Assembly (NCBI GenBank): GCA_963714255.1
Contig: CAVQNU010000017.1
Location: 60,598-124,597 of the forward strand
Reading direction: 5' to 3'
DNA from: Rhodovastum sp963714255
GTDB lineage: Bacteria; Pseudomonadota; Alphaproteobacteria; Acetobacterales; Acetobacteraceae
DNA length: 64,000 nt
Of the stretch, positions 50,463 through 58,764 are shown one piece after another. Below the pieces are notes generated by a model. That model had not been told where the DNA came from and ran no database searches. It worked only from the letters and a program-made list of their open reading frames with translations. The translations under genes and the position numbers were made by a program. Within the stretch, counting starts at the first letter, position 1. Each line of letters opens with the position of its first letter.

Positions 50463-51581
50463 ATGATCCGGCGGCAAGACGCCCGGCAGGCGGCACGCGT
50501 GCGGCAGCCCGGAGGCAGGCCGCGCGCCTGGGCGGCGCTGAAATGGTTCTGGGCGGCGGCGCTGGGGTGCCTGGTCATCGGCGCGGCGGTGCTGCAGATG
50601 CTCGGGCCGCCGCCGCGACCCGGCGAGGTGGCGGCGGCGACGCCCGGGACAGCGCCGGTCACGGTCCCGCGGCCGACGCAAGCCGCCCCGACACGACGGC
50701 CCGCCCCGGCCGCGTCCGAGGCTGCGGCGATGGTCATCCCGGCGCCGACCGCTGCCATGCTGGAGCCGGCCCCCGGGTTCGAAGGGGCTGCGTTGCCGCG
50801 CATCGGCCCGGACGGGCAAATGCCGATGCGCGTCTATGCCGCCGCGTTCGATGCGGCCGATAAGCGGCCGCGCGTGGCGGTGCTGCTGGCCGGCATCGGC
50901 ATGGCGGAAATCGACAGCGAAGAGGCGATACGCGCCACCCAGGCTTCGGTCTCGCTGGCCATCTCGCCCTATGCGCCGCGGCCGGGCCATTTGCTGGAAA
51001 TCGCCCGCGCCACCGGCCATGAGCTGCTCATCTCGATCCCGATGGAGCCGCTCGGCTACCCGCTGAACGACGCCGGCAGCCACGCGCTGCTGACCGGACT
51101 GTCGCCGGCGGAAAACCAGGACCGGCTGATCTGGGCGCTGTCTCGCATCGCCGGTTATGTGGGGGCGACGGCGGCGATGAGCGGCCTGAACGGCGAGCGC
51201 TTCGCCGCCGGCCAGCAGATGATGCCGGTGCTGGACGAACTGGCCGAACGCGGCCTGCTGTATGTCGATCCGCGCCCGGTGCCGCCCCGGCCCGGCGGTC
51301 CGCCGCCGGTGCGTCCGGGCGTGCGGGTGGCCGACGTGGTGATCGACGATCCGCCGCTGCGCGCCGACATCGAGGCCAATCTGGCCCGCCTGGAGCAGAT
51401 CGCGCGCGACCGCGGCAGCGCGCTCGGCGTGGCCGGGCTGCCCGCGCCGGTCACGGTCGAGCGGCTGTCGGCCTGGGGATCGACCCTGGGCATGCGCGGC
51501 ATTGCCCTGGTGCCGGTGAGCGCCCTGGTGCCGCCACCCACCCCGCCTGCGTCCGAAACCGCTGCGAGTCCAACACGATGA
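50463..51581 (+). CDS. Divergent polysaccharide deacetylase family protein (YibQ/DUF610 type)
   Basis: A 372-residue protein with one N-terminal membrane anchor (WFWAAALGCLVIGAAVLQML, about residues 29-48), a Pro/Ala-rich linker and a NodB-like barrel. The barrel shows RVAVLLAGIGMAEIDSEEAI, SVSLAISPYAPRPGHLLEIARATGHELLISIPMEP and ADVVIDDPPLRADIEANLARL. The usual first Asp of the deacetylase motif is replaced (AGIGM), as in this divergent family. Known relatives sit next to envC and ctpA and are thought to act at the cell wall; the true activity is unclear. It overlaps rppH by four bases (ATGA). Confidence 0.88.
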   Translation: MIRRQDARQAARVRQPGGRPRAWAALKWFWAAALGCLVIGAAVLQMLGPPPRPGEVAAATPGTAPVTVPRPTQAAPTRRPAPAASEAAAMVIPAPTAAMLEPAPGFEGAALPRIGPDGQMPMRVYAAAFDAADKRPRVAVLLAGIGMAEIDSEEAIRATQASVSLAISPYAPRPGHLLEIARATGHELLISIPMEPLGYPLNDAGSHALLTGLSPAENQDRLIWALSRIAGYVGATAAMSGLNGERFAAGQQMMPVLDELAERGLLYVDPRPVPPRPGGPPPVRPGVRVADVVIDDPPLRADIEANLARLEQIARDRGSALGVAGLPAPVTVERLSAWGSTLGMRGIALVPVSALVPPPTPPASETAASPTR

Positions 51582-52087
51582 CCCGGTCCAGCCTGCGTGA
51601 GCGCCTGCCCTACCGACCGAATGTCGGCGCGGTGCTGTTCAACCCGGCGGGGCGCGTGTTCGTCGCCCGCCGCGCCGACCTGCCGAACGCCGAGGGCGCG
51701 CCGGGCGGCTGGCAAATGCCGCAAGGCGGCATCGACGCAAGCGAGGACCCGGCGGCGGCGGTGCTCCGCGAGCTGGCCGAGGAAATCGGCACCGACCGCG
51801 CCGAAATCATCGGCGAGCACCCGGACTGGCTGACCTACGAGCTGCCGGACGACCTGCTGGGCGTGGCGCTGCATGGGCGCTACCGGGGGCAAAAGCAGCG
51901 CTGGTTCGCGCTGCGCTTCCTCGGCGGCGACGCCGACATCAGGCTGGACGCCGACCCGCATCCCGAATTCGACTCCTGGCGCTGGGCTGATCTCGGAGAA
52001 TTGCCCGGCCTGGCAGTGGATTTCAAGCGGCCGATTTACCAGATCATTGCGGCGTCGTTCGCGCGATTCGCGCGGCCTTCGGTCTGA
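51578..52087 (+). CDS. rppH: RNA 5' pyrophosphohydrolase
   Basis: RppH removes pyrophosphate from 5'-triphosphate mRNA to start decay. The 169-residue product begins with the conserved LPYRPNVGAVLFNPAGRVFVARR. The complete Nudix box follows: MPQGGIDASEDPAAAVLRELAEEIGT. The later WLTYELPDDLL and QKQRWFALRFLGGDADI are also family features. Translational coupling with the upstream deacetylase-like gene is indicated by ATGA. It ends the envC-ctpA-yibQ-rppH cluster. Confidence 0.95.
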   Translation: MTRSSLRERLPYRPNVGAVLFNPAGRVFVARRADLPNAEGAPGGWQMPQGGIDASEDPAAAVLRELAEEIGTDRAEIIGEHPDWLTYELPDDLLGVALHGRYRGQKQRWFALRFLGGDADIRLDADPHPEFDSWRWADLGELPGLAVDFKRPIYQIIAASFARFARPSV

Positions 52088-52110
52088 GGCCCCCGCCACA
52101 GGAGAGTGCC

Positions 52111-52587
52111 ATGCGCGCCCGTTTGCTGCCGTCGTGTGCCGTCGCCCTGATGCTGCTGGCCCCGCCCGGACTTGCCGGCGCGCAGACGCGCATCGGCGAA
52201 GTGGACACCACCTTCAAGCTGCTTGGCCGCAACGACCGGGTGGTGGTGGACCGTTATGACGACCCGCGGGTGGACGGGGTGAGCTGCTACGTGTCGCGGG
52301 CCGAAACCGGTGGCATCTCCGGGTCGTTGGGCCTGGCGACCGACCCGAACCGCTACTCCATCGCCTGCCGCGCCACCGGGCCGGTGGCCATAAAAGGCGA
52401 CGCGTTGCCCAAGAACGAGATCGTGTTCGGCGAGAAAATGAGCGCGTTCTTCAAGGAAATCCGGGTGACGCGGCTGTACGACCCGGAAAAGCGGGTGATC
52501 GTGTATCTGGTGTGGTCGACGATCAGCGTGGGCACCGGCGGGGCGGCGTTCAACAGCGTGACCGCGGTTCCGCTGGACGCGCGGTGA
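52111..52587 (+). CDS. creA: CreA family periplasmic protein
   Basis: A 158-residue protein with signal peptide (LLPSCAVALMLLAPPGLAGAQ). The CreA-family core is clear: RIGEVDTTFKLLGRNDRVVVDRYDDP, VDGVSCYVSRAETGG, LGLATDPNRYSIACR and FFKEIRVTRLYD. Two Cys probably form a disulfide. The function of this widespread family is not known. A GGAGAG site precedes the ATG. It is followed by a strong palindrome at 52599-52634. Confidence 0.92.
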   Translation: MRARLLPSCAVALMLLAPPGLAGAQTRIGEVDTTFKLLGRNDRVVVDRYDDPRVDGVSCYVSRAETGGISGSLGLATDPNRYSIACRATGPVAIKGDALPKNEIVFGEKMSAFFKEIRVTRLYDPEKRVIVYLVWSTISVGTGGAAFNSVTAVPLDAR

Positions 52588-52598
52588 TCGGGTTCGAC

Positions 52599-52634
52599 CG
52601 GACCGTCTCGCCGCCGCGGCGGCGAGACGGTCCG
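52599..52634. terminator. Perfect 36-bp palindrome, probable bidirectional terminator
   Basis: The 18-nt arm CGGACCGTCTCGCCGCCG is followed directly by its exact complement, with the centre at 52616/52617. It lies 12 bases after the creA stop and 20 bp before the end of the converging gene at 52654. No T run is present, so terminator use is inferred from position. Such a perfect dyad could also be a protein-binding site. Confidence 0.6.
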
Positions 52635-52653
52635 CAATCGCGGGATGGACCGC

Positions 52654-52995
52654 CTACAGCCAGCGGGGCCAGCGGTTCGAAGGCTGATAGGTGGTTTGGT
52701 AGAGGAATTCCGAACCGATGATGCCGATCGCGACGCCAAACAACTCGTTCAGGCCCAGACCCGGCGAGATCAGCGCCGCCCCGGCGAGAATGCCGGCGCC
52801 GAGGAACAGCAGATGCGGCGGCTCCATATTGAAGATTTCCTGCATGCCGCCGATCGGGCTCTCGTCCACGGCAATCACCCCGCCGCCGGCCAGGTGAACC
52901 GGTGCGGCCAGATGCACAGGAGCGGCCCGAACGCCGCCCGCCAGTCCAAACACAAGAAACAAACCGAAACACACGCGCAGAACCGCATTGATCAT
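52654..52995 (-). CDS. Hypothetical exported protein
   Basis: A 113-residue protein. The signal peptide MINAVLRVCFGLFLVFGLAGGVRA is followed by a short repeat (APVHLAAPVHLAGG). A further hydrophobic glycine-rich segment, LLFLGAGILAGAALISPGLG, and then FGVAIGIIGSEFLY suggest membrane association. The tail is basic/aromatic (PSNRWPRWL). AGGGGA lies six bases before the ATG. No family recognised. It is the last chromosomal-looking gene before the insertion-sequence island. Confidence 0.6.
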   Translation of the reverse strand: MINAVLRVCFGLFLVFGLAGGVRAAPVHLAAPVHLAGGGVIAVDESPIGGMQEIFNMEPPHLLFLGAGILAGAALISPGLGLNELFGVAIGIIGSEFLYQTTYQPSNRWPRWL

Positions 52996-53154
52996 ATCGA
53001 TTCCCCTGAGTTTTGTTCACATCGCAACGGTGAGTCTTTGTGCCCCAATGGCCCGGCCGGCGCCAGGGAATTTGCACGCCGGCGCGGCTCACGGCAACCG
53101 GCTGAAGAAAGCTAGTACACCTTGTCGGAAAAGCGGCCCCCATTCCGGCGGCCC

Positions 53155-54356
53155 TCACGCAGCGAGCGGCTTGCCGGTCATGGTCCATTTGAACGGCTTG
53201 GCCAGGGTGCGGTTGAAGTAGGTGATGAACGCCTCTATCCGAGCCTTCAGATCCTGCTTCGACACAAAGCTGGCGCGGCGCAGCAGCTTGCGCACGAGGA
53301 TGGAGAACCAGATCTCGATCTGGTTGAGCCACGACGCATGCTTGGGCGTGAAGTGAAACTGGATGCGGTGGGTGGCATCACGCAGGAACGCCTCGCGCGT
53401 CGCCATCGAGGCGAGCACACCGGACTTGCCCTTCTCGCCGAGGTCGTCCTTGATGCCGCACAGGTCGGCGACCAATCTCACCACGCTTTCGGAGACATGC
53501 GTGTTGAGGTTGTCGGCGACCACGCGCCAGCCGGTGGTCGAGGTGCCGGTGGCGAACAGGCGCTCCAGGAAGCTGGCGTAGTCCTGCTCGGTGCGGGTGT
53601 CGCCGACGGTGCCGATCACCTGGCCGGTGGCGACGTCGAAGGCCGCGATCAGGGTCTGGGTGCCGTGGCGGATGTATTCGAACTCGCGGCGGGCGACCTT
53701 GCCCGGCAGCATCGGCAGGTCCGGAGCGGCACGCTCCAGCGCCTGCACGCCGGTCATCTCGTCGATCGAGACCGTGCGGATGTCCTGCTGCGCCGCCGCC
53801 GGTGCCGCATGATAGACGGTGCAAACGTCGGCGCACTTGGTCTCGAACTCGGGATCTGGCTTGGGGGTCAGCCAGCCGCGCACGAGATGCGGTTTGAGTT
53901 CGGCCTCTTTTTTAAAAAACGCCCGACAGAGCCGTGCGAGATGCTGTCCACGATGCCACGCCTGACCGCCTCTCGGGCCAGTTCGCTTTGGCTCCAGTGA
54001 CTGAGGGGCAGGTTGCTTTGCTCGTCCGGCTTCTCGCAGGCCAGCGCCACGATCGCGCAGACCTGCTCGGGGGAAAACGTCGCCGGCGCGCCCGGCCGCG
54101 GCGCGTCGGTCAGCCGCGCCACCACCGGCGAGTCCGCCGCACTGGCCAGCCACTGGGCGCGCCAGTGCCGCACTGTCTTCGGCCAGACGCCGAGTTCGCG
54201 GGCGATCTCGCGCACCGGCGTTCCTGCCGCCGAGCGCAGGATCATCTCGGCGCGTTCGGCCAGCTTACGCGGCGTCTTGTGCGCCCGGGCGAGCCGTTGC
54301 AGCTCTTCCTCCTGCGCAGGCGTCAGGGCGATCGGGGCAGCGGACAGGCGGGGCAT
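53155..54356 (-). CDS. IS630-type transposase (element A), two frames joined by -1 frameshift
   Basis: The first frame starts MPRLSAAPIALTPAQEEEL at 54356 and holds the helix-turn-helix part (TPVREIARELGVWPKTVRHWRAQWL). It ends near 53868 after GSVGRFLKKRP. The second frame continues with EAELKPHLVRGWL, and carries the DDE catalytic region: SIDEMTGVQ, VADNLNTHVSE and WLNQIEIWFSILVRKLL. The frames overlap at GTTTTTTAAAAAAG (about 53907-53920), a typical slippery sequence. The shift is -1, so it looks programmed and the gene may be functional. About 400 residues when joined. Confidence 0.85.
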
Positions 54357-54424
54357 GCACAGGCTCCGGCGAAACAGGACGAGGGGCCGAACTCGTCCCT
54401 GCCATATCCGCAAGGCGGCTGATA

Positions 54425-55598
54425 CCAACCCGCCTTGACGTTGACTCTTTTGTGAATTGCGAATCGGCGGCGCCCTCAATTCTTTGGCCGAGTGAGCATT
54501 TGGCAAAGGGAAGCAGGGGATGGGCGCTGCGTTGGTGGTCACACGGTCGGACCACTCGGCCGAGGGACTTCGTGCGCTGGCAAGCAAGAGTAGCGATGGC
54601 GCACAGGTTCGTCGATTGTTGGCGTTGGCACTGATCCTGGACGGCCACTCGCGGACCGAGGCGGCGGCACAGAGCGGTATGGAGCGCCAGACGCTGCGCG
54701 ACTGGGTGCACCGGTACAACGACGCGGGGGTCGATGGGCTGAAGTCGCGCAGCAGCCCTGGCCGGACGCCATTTCTGACTGAGGAACAGAAAGCCGAGTT
54801 GAAGGCGTTGGTCATCAAAGGACCTGACCCTGACATCCACCAGGTGGTACGCTGGCGTTGTCTGGACGTGCGCGAAGAGGTGACGCGGCGGTTCTCGGTG
54901 ACTGTGCACGAGAGCACTATCAGCAAGTGGCTGCACCAACTCAAACTGACGCCGCTGCAGCCGCGCCCGTTCCATCCGAAGAAGGACCCGGCCGCCCAAG
55001 AGGCTTTTAAAAAAACTTTCGTAGTCTAGCCAAGGAAGCGCTGCTCGGAACCACGGCCGGCACGCCCATAGAAATCTGGTTCCAAGACGAAGCCAGGGTC
55101 GGCCAGCAGGGAACTCACACCTATATCTGGGCGCCGGTGGGCTCGCGGCCGCCGATGGTGCGCGACAACCGTCGTGAGTCCGTCTATCTGTTCGGCGCCA
55201 TCTGCCCGGATCGAGCCGTCGGCGCTGCAATCATCATGCCCGCCGTCAACACCGAGGCCATGAACGCCCATCTGCAGGAAATCAGTACACAGGTGGCGCC
55301 TGGTGCGCACGCCCTGTTGCTGTGCGATCGCGCCGGATGGCATGCCACCAGCAGGGGCCTGCAGGTTCCCGTTAACATGACCCTGCTCCCCTTGCCCGCC
55401 TACGCGCCGGAATTGAACCCGATGGAGAACGTCTGGGATTACCTCCGCGGCAACAAGCTGTGCGGCGTTCTCTGGAACAGCTACAAGGCGATCGTGCAAG
55501 CCTGCAAGAAGTCCTGGGACTTCCTCATCAGCGATCCGGATCGCATCCGCTCCATCGGCACGCGCGAGTGGGCGTGTGTCAATCTTTAGGCGGGCTGG
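54425..55598. mobile_element. IS630-family element B, inserted inside element A
   Basis: The left end CCAACCCGCCTTGACGTTGAC and the reverse complement of the right end, CCAGCCCGCCTAAAGATTGAC, are terminal inverted repeats. The element is bordered by TA on both sides (54423-54424 and 55599-55600), the TA duplication of the IS630/mariner group. It is about 1,174 bp. It lies in the non-coding upstream end of element A. Confidence 0.85.
54520..55589 (+). CDS. IS630-type transposase (element B), two frames joined by -1 frameshift
   Basis: The first frame (54520-55029) has the helix-turn-helix region LALALILDGHSRTEAAAQSG and ends EAFKKTFVV. After a -1 slip at TTTTAAAAAAAC (about 55007-55018) the second frame continues as RSLAKEALLGTT and holds the DDE domain: IWFQDEARVGQQG, LLLCDRAGWHATS and LPAYAPELNPMENVWDYLR. 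It ends at 55589. The second frame has no start of its own at the junction, so a fusion product of about 356 residues made by frameshifting is the likely transposase. Both catalytic halves appear intact. Confidence 0.88.
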
Positions 55599-55753
55599 TA
55601 TGACTCGCGGAAAACTGCCGAGTTTGCGGCCTCCCCTGACGATTGGTGCCGCCCTGTGGCAGACCAGAACTCACCCCCTCCGACCGGCCGCCGGAAGGGA
55701 GTCGCCACTTCCGGCGAGGTGTACTAGCTGCTCAATCTCAGCGGCATCACGCG

Positions 55754-55861
55754 ATGATCGGCGACGCCAAGACAACCACGGCCCTGCTCGATCGGCTGAC
55801 GCAGCGTTGCCACATCATCGAGACCGGCAACGACAGCTGGCGCTTCCGGCACCATGCCTGA
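55754..55861 (+). pseudogene. istB C-terminal fragment (IS21 ATP-binding protein)
   Basis: The fragment reads MIGDAKTTTALLDRLTQRC and then HIIETGNDSWRFRHHA, the usual end of IstB, where GDAKMTTALLDRLTHHC is the common form. The Walker A part and the rest of the gene are absent. IS630 element A ends 30 bp upstream. No function is expected. Confidence 0.75.
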
Positions 55862-55907
55862 GCGACCCAGACGTGAGGCCCCGGTTTCGTGACGCAACGG
55901 TTCGAAG

Positions 55908-56225
55908 TTGACCGTGCCACGCAAGTCGATCGGCGACAGGCCGATGACCGATGCCGAGCGCCAGGCCCGCTGCCGGGCTGCCCGCGCCGCGGGCCTCCCG
56001 GTCGTCCGCATCCGGCGACCGGCCGATCCCCGCAGTCGCGCCGGGCGGTGGCGCGACGCCGTGGCCGAACTGATCGCGCTGCAAGCCGAATACGAAGCCT
56101 GACTCCAAGCGCTGCCGGCCAACCTGCGCGAGCGCGCGACCGCCGAGGCATTGCAGGCGATCTGCGACCTCGACCTCTCCGATCTCCGGGCCATCGACCC
56201 GCCTTGTGGCTTCGGCAGGGACTGA
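55908..56225 (+). pseudogene. IS21-associated small protein gene with an in-frame TGA
   Basis: The frame starts MTVPRKSIGDRPMTDAERQ, continues RAARAAGLPVVRIRRPAD and RWRDAVAELIALQAEYEA, then meets TGA at 56100-56102. It continues in the same frame as LQALPANLRERATAEALQ and ends DLRAIDPPCGFGRD at 56225. A Trp codon (TGG) in that place would give one 105-residue protein, which is the form I recall beside istB in related bacteria. So this is probably an inactivated accessory gene. Confidence 0.65.
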
Positions 56226-56960
56226 CCAGCGGCCGCCAATGCGCCGCTCCCCGGTCAATTTTGGAGGCCGATTGACAGCCATGGCGTGGACTTGAGATGA
56301 TCATCTGCCTGGCGCGTAGCACAGCCGCGATGTCATGCGCAGGCACCAGCAGCTTGTCTTGTCCACCCCGCACTATGACGAGCGCTGCTTCCTGCCCATC
56401 CATCTCCACACTCCAGTCGCGCCTGATCAAGATCGGCGCGCGTATCACCGAAGCTGCCAGGCGGGCGCCGACCGCTTTCGCCGCTGCCTGCCCAGAGGCC
56501 GTGCTGTTCAGCGGCTTGGTGCGCAGCCTCCCGCCCGCAGGGCCGCAACCTCGCGACGGACCCCCGCGCCCGGCGCGCAATAGTCATCAGCACTGCCGCG
56601 CCACGGAATACGACGGGCTGGGTTCGCGGCAAGGGTATTGCTGTCACTCACCGTGCCCGGCCCGCCATCAAATTGCTGTCACTCGCCTTGCCCGGCCCGC
56701 CATCAATATGCAAAAACGAGCGACCACCGACCCGGCTCCAACGCGGAGACGAGGCATAACGCAATCCGTTGGCCGAGCAATCTGGCCTTGGAGAATCAAT
56801 GAAGCCCTCTCGCGTTTGGTAACGCGAACGAGAATAGGGGCGATGGATACGAATGTCGAGACTTATCCTCGTTGGTTGGCAAAAATCGCAACGGTGACTT
56901 GTTGATTGTGCCGAATGGCAGTGTATTCGAGTTCCATTCCTCACGAACGGAGCATAGATC
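56226..56960. other. 735-bp gap with tandem repeats; no gene supported
   Basis: Several open frames exist on both strands, but none shows a recognisable protein. The notable element is the tandem repeat at 56637-56706. After about 56720 the sequence becomes visibly AT-richer (for example GCGATGGATACGAATGTCGAG) and leads into the FixJ-type gene. Confidence 0.5.
56637..56706. repeat. Two tandem 35-nt repeats
   Basis: Units 56637-56671 and 56672-56706, both starting ATTGCTGTCACTC and ending GCCCGGCCCGCCATCAA, differ at two positions. They probably mark the right end of an IS21-type element; the assignment is by analogy. Confidence 0.75.
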
Positions 56961-57644
56961 ATGCTTGACCTAACCCGGATCGTATATGTTGTCGATGACG
57001 ACATTTCAATGCGCGAATGCCTCGCGGGGCTGATCTATGATGCCGGTTGGCGACCCGTGATGTTTGCATCGGCACAGGAGTTTCTCTCTTACCCACGCGC
57101 GTTCTGCCCGAGTTGCTTGGTTCTCGACGTAATGCTCCCGGGCCTGAGTGGCCTCGATCTCCAGCAGCGGATCGCTGGTGACCGGACGAACATTCCGATC
57201 ATTTTTATCACCGGCTGCGTCGACGTTCCAATTACTGTGCGCGCGTTGAAGGCCGGCGCGTTCGAGTTCTTGACGAAGCCGTTCAGTGAGGAGGTGCTGT
57301 TGGAGGCAATCCGATCAGCTTTAGATCGCAGCCAGGAGGCACAGAGAGCAGCATCGGAAATGAAAGTGCTTCAGGAACGCTACGCGTCGCTTACCGGCCG
57401 CCAACGCGAGATCATGGGCCTGGTGATCTCCGGTCTAATGAATAAGCAAGTCGGCAGCGAGCTTGGAATCAGCGAGATCACCGTGAAGGCTCATCGGGGC
57501 CGTATGATGCGGAAAATGAAAGCGGGCTCATTGGCCGAACTCGTGAGCATCGCCGGCAAGCTGCATAACCCGCGACAGGGATGCCGACCGATGGCGATGC
57601 CAAATGCCGATCTCCTAGAGCACTTTCACCATGACTGGGCATAG
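56961..57644 (+). CDS. FixJ-type response regulator (orphan)
   Basis: A 227-residue two-component regulator. The receiver domain has the acidic pair Asp12-Asp13 (VYVVDDDISM), the phospho-acceptor Asp56 in LVLDVMLPGLSGLDL, Thr84 and Lys106 in FLTKPFSEE. The C-terminal LuxR-type helix-turn-helix begins LTGRQREIMGLVISGLMNKQ and includes GISEITVKAHRGRMMRKM. No histidine kinase lies nearby. Base composition is lower in GC than the flanks. The last residues (LEHFHHDWA) extend into the end of a dead IS630 element, so the natural C-terminus may have been altered. GGAG precedes the ATG. Confidence 0.88.
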   Translation: MLDLTRIVYVVDDDISMRECLAGLIYDAGWRPVMFASAQEFLSYPRAFCPSCLVLDVMLPGLSGLDLQQRIAGDRTNIPIIFITGCVDVPITVRALKAGAFEFLTKPFSEEVLLEAIRSALDRSQEAQRAASEMKVLQERYASLTGRQREIMGLVISGLMNKQVGSELGISEITVKAHRGRMMRKMKAGSLAELVSIAGKLHNPRQGCRPMAMPNADLLEHFHHDWA

Positions 57645-58250
57645 CCGGCATGCCGGATGAAGTTCCCGCACCCCTCCGGTGACACATATCCGATGATGGA
57701 GCCGGGCGCGTTCCAGAGAGCCCCGACGGCGCGGGCGGCTTTAGCGCGCAACTGGGCTTTGATTTTGGCGAACACCTGCTCGATAGGGTTCAAATCGGAG
57801 CTGTAGGCGGGTGGGAATTGTACGCTGGCACCGACTGCATCGATGGCTCGGCGCGCAGCGGGCTTCTCCTGCGAGGACAGATTGCCCACACGGCGGTGTC
57901 GCCGGCTGTCAGTGTCGGCACCAGGATCTGCTCGACATAGGCCAGAAACCGGTCGCCGTTGATCGGCCCATCCAAAACCGCCGGCGCGGGCAGCACGTCT
58001 TGACGCAAACCGGCAAGGAAGGTGGCGGTCTTCCAGCGTCCGCGCGGGCTGGTGCCGATCAGCAGTTCGCCGCGCGGCGGGCGGCCGTGCAGTCAGACCA
58101 TGTTGGTTTTGGTCCAGGTTTCATCGAGGAAGGCCAGCTAGCCCGGGTTCAGGTTGGGTTGGGTCTCGGGCCATTCAGCACGGGCCTTGGCAACGTCCGG
58201 GCGGTTCCGCTCAGCGGCGTGCAAGGTCTTTTTTCGTGTCAGGTTCACTG
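57628..58250 (-). pseudogene. Degenerate IS630-family transposase
   Basis: Reading the reverse strand, pieces of an IS630 transposase appear in order: KKTLHAAERNRPDVAKARAEW, a stop, LAFLDETWTKTNMV, a stop, LHGRPPRGELLIGTSPRG, GLRQDVLPAPAVLDGPINGDRF, a frame change, then FPPAYSSDLNPIEQVFAKIKAQL and CGNFIRHAGYAQSW. At least two stop codons and one frameshift interrupt it. Catalytic DE and D...E signatures are partly visible. Not functional. Confidence 0.8.
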
Positions 58251-58470
58251 GACTTTGGCCATTCTTGGCAACGTAAGCAACCCGCTCACCTTGACGAGAT
58301 GGCTGCGCGATGAACGGACCGCATCCCGGAAGATGCCGCGTGCCTTGATCGAGCGTCCCTGCCGGCGCTCGATGGAATCGTCAAGGCCAACTGAGGTGGA
58401 CCCCGGAAACTGGACAGGTAGCTAAGAGAGAGTCCCGCCCGTAGAACGGCCTGCGGGCCGGGGGCGAGAG

Positions 58471-58764
58471 ATGGCGAATACACGCAAGAAGCACAGTGCG
58501 GCGTTCAAGGCGAAGGTGGCATTGGCGGCGGTCCGGGAGGACGGCACGGTGGCCGAACTGTCGAGCCATTTTGGTGTGCATGCCAGCCAGATCCATGCCT
58601 GGAAGAAGACCCTGCTGGATGGAACCGCCTCGCTGTTCGCGCGGGCCAACGGCGAGGCGAACAGCGGCACCGCGGCGGCCGAGGCGCAACTGGCCTCTCT
58701 GTATGAGAAGATCGGCCAGTTGACGGTGGAGCGGGATTTTTTTCGCAAAAGATCTGGGACATGA
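58471..58764 (+). CDS. IS3 family OrfA (DNA-binding part of transposase)
   Basis: A 97-residue protein with the HTH_Tnp_1 pattern: KHSAAFKAKVALAAVREDGTVAELSSHFGVHASQIHAWKK, seen in overlapping parts, and a C-terminal leucine-zipper-like segment ending in TVERDFFRKRSGT. The T7 run at 58737-58743 (GATTTTTTTCG) is the probable slippage site leading to the OrfAB fusion through TCGCAAAAGATCTGG. It overlaps OrfB by four bases. GC-rich; ribosome site not obvious. Confidence 0.93.
   Translation: MANTRKKHSAAFKAKVALAAVREDGTVAELSSHFGVHASQIHAWKKTLLDGTASLFARANGEANSGTAAAEAQLASLYEKIGQLTVERDFFRKRSGT

Larger units (their letters stand above)
53115..55724. mobile_element. IS630-family element A, interrupted by IS630 element B
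   Basis: The left end GTACACCTTGTCGGAAAAGCGGCC (53115 onward) matches the reverse complement of the right end, GTACACCTCGCCGGAAGTGGCG (ending at 55724), in an imperfect inverted repeat of about 35 bp. Both ends are flanked by CTA, so a TA target duplication is likely, as expected for the IS630 group. Without the inner element it would be about 1.4 kb. The transposase gene is on the minus strand. Confidence 0.75.
55727..56712. mobile_element. Remnant of an IS21-type element (right part)
   Basis: Contains the C-terminal end of istB (55754-55861), a small accessory gene with an internal stop (55908-56225), a gene-free stretch, and two tandem 35-nt repeats at 56637-56706, which resemble the multiple terminal repeats at IS21 ends. 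The left part is cut off by IS630 element A. The right boundary near 56712 is an estimate. Confidence 0.55.

Noticed and set aside
48969..51083. A 704-codon reverse-strand frame over ctpA and the deacetylase-like gene
   Set aside because: It crosses two recognisable plus-strand genes and has no domain features.
56297..56905. A 202-codon plus-strand frame in the IS21 remnant gap
   Set aside because: Crosses tandem repeats and a composition change, with no conserved features.
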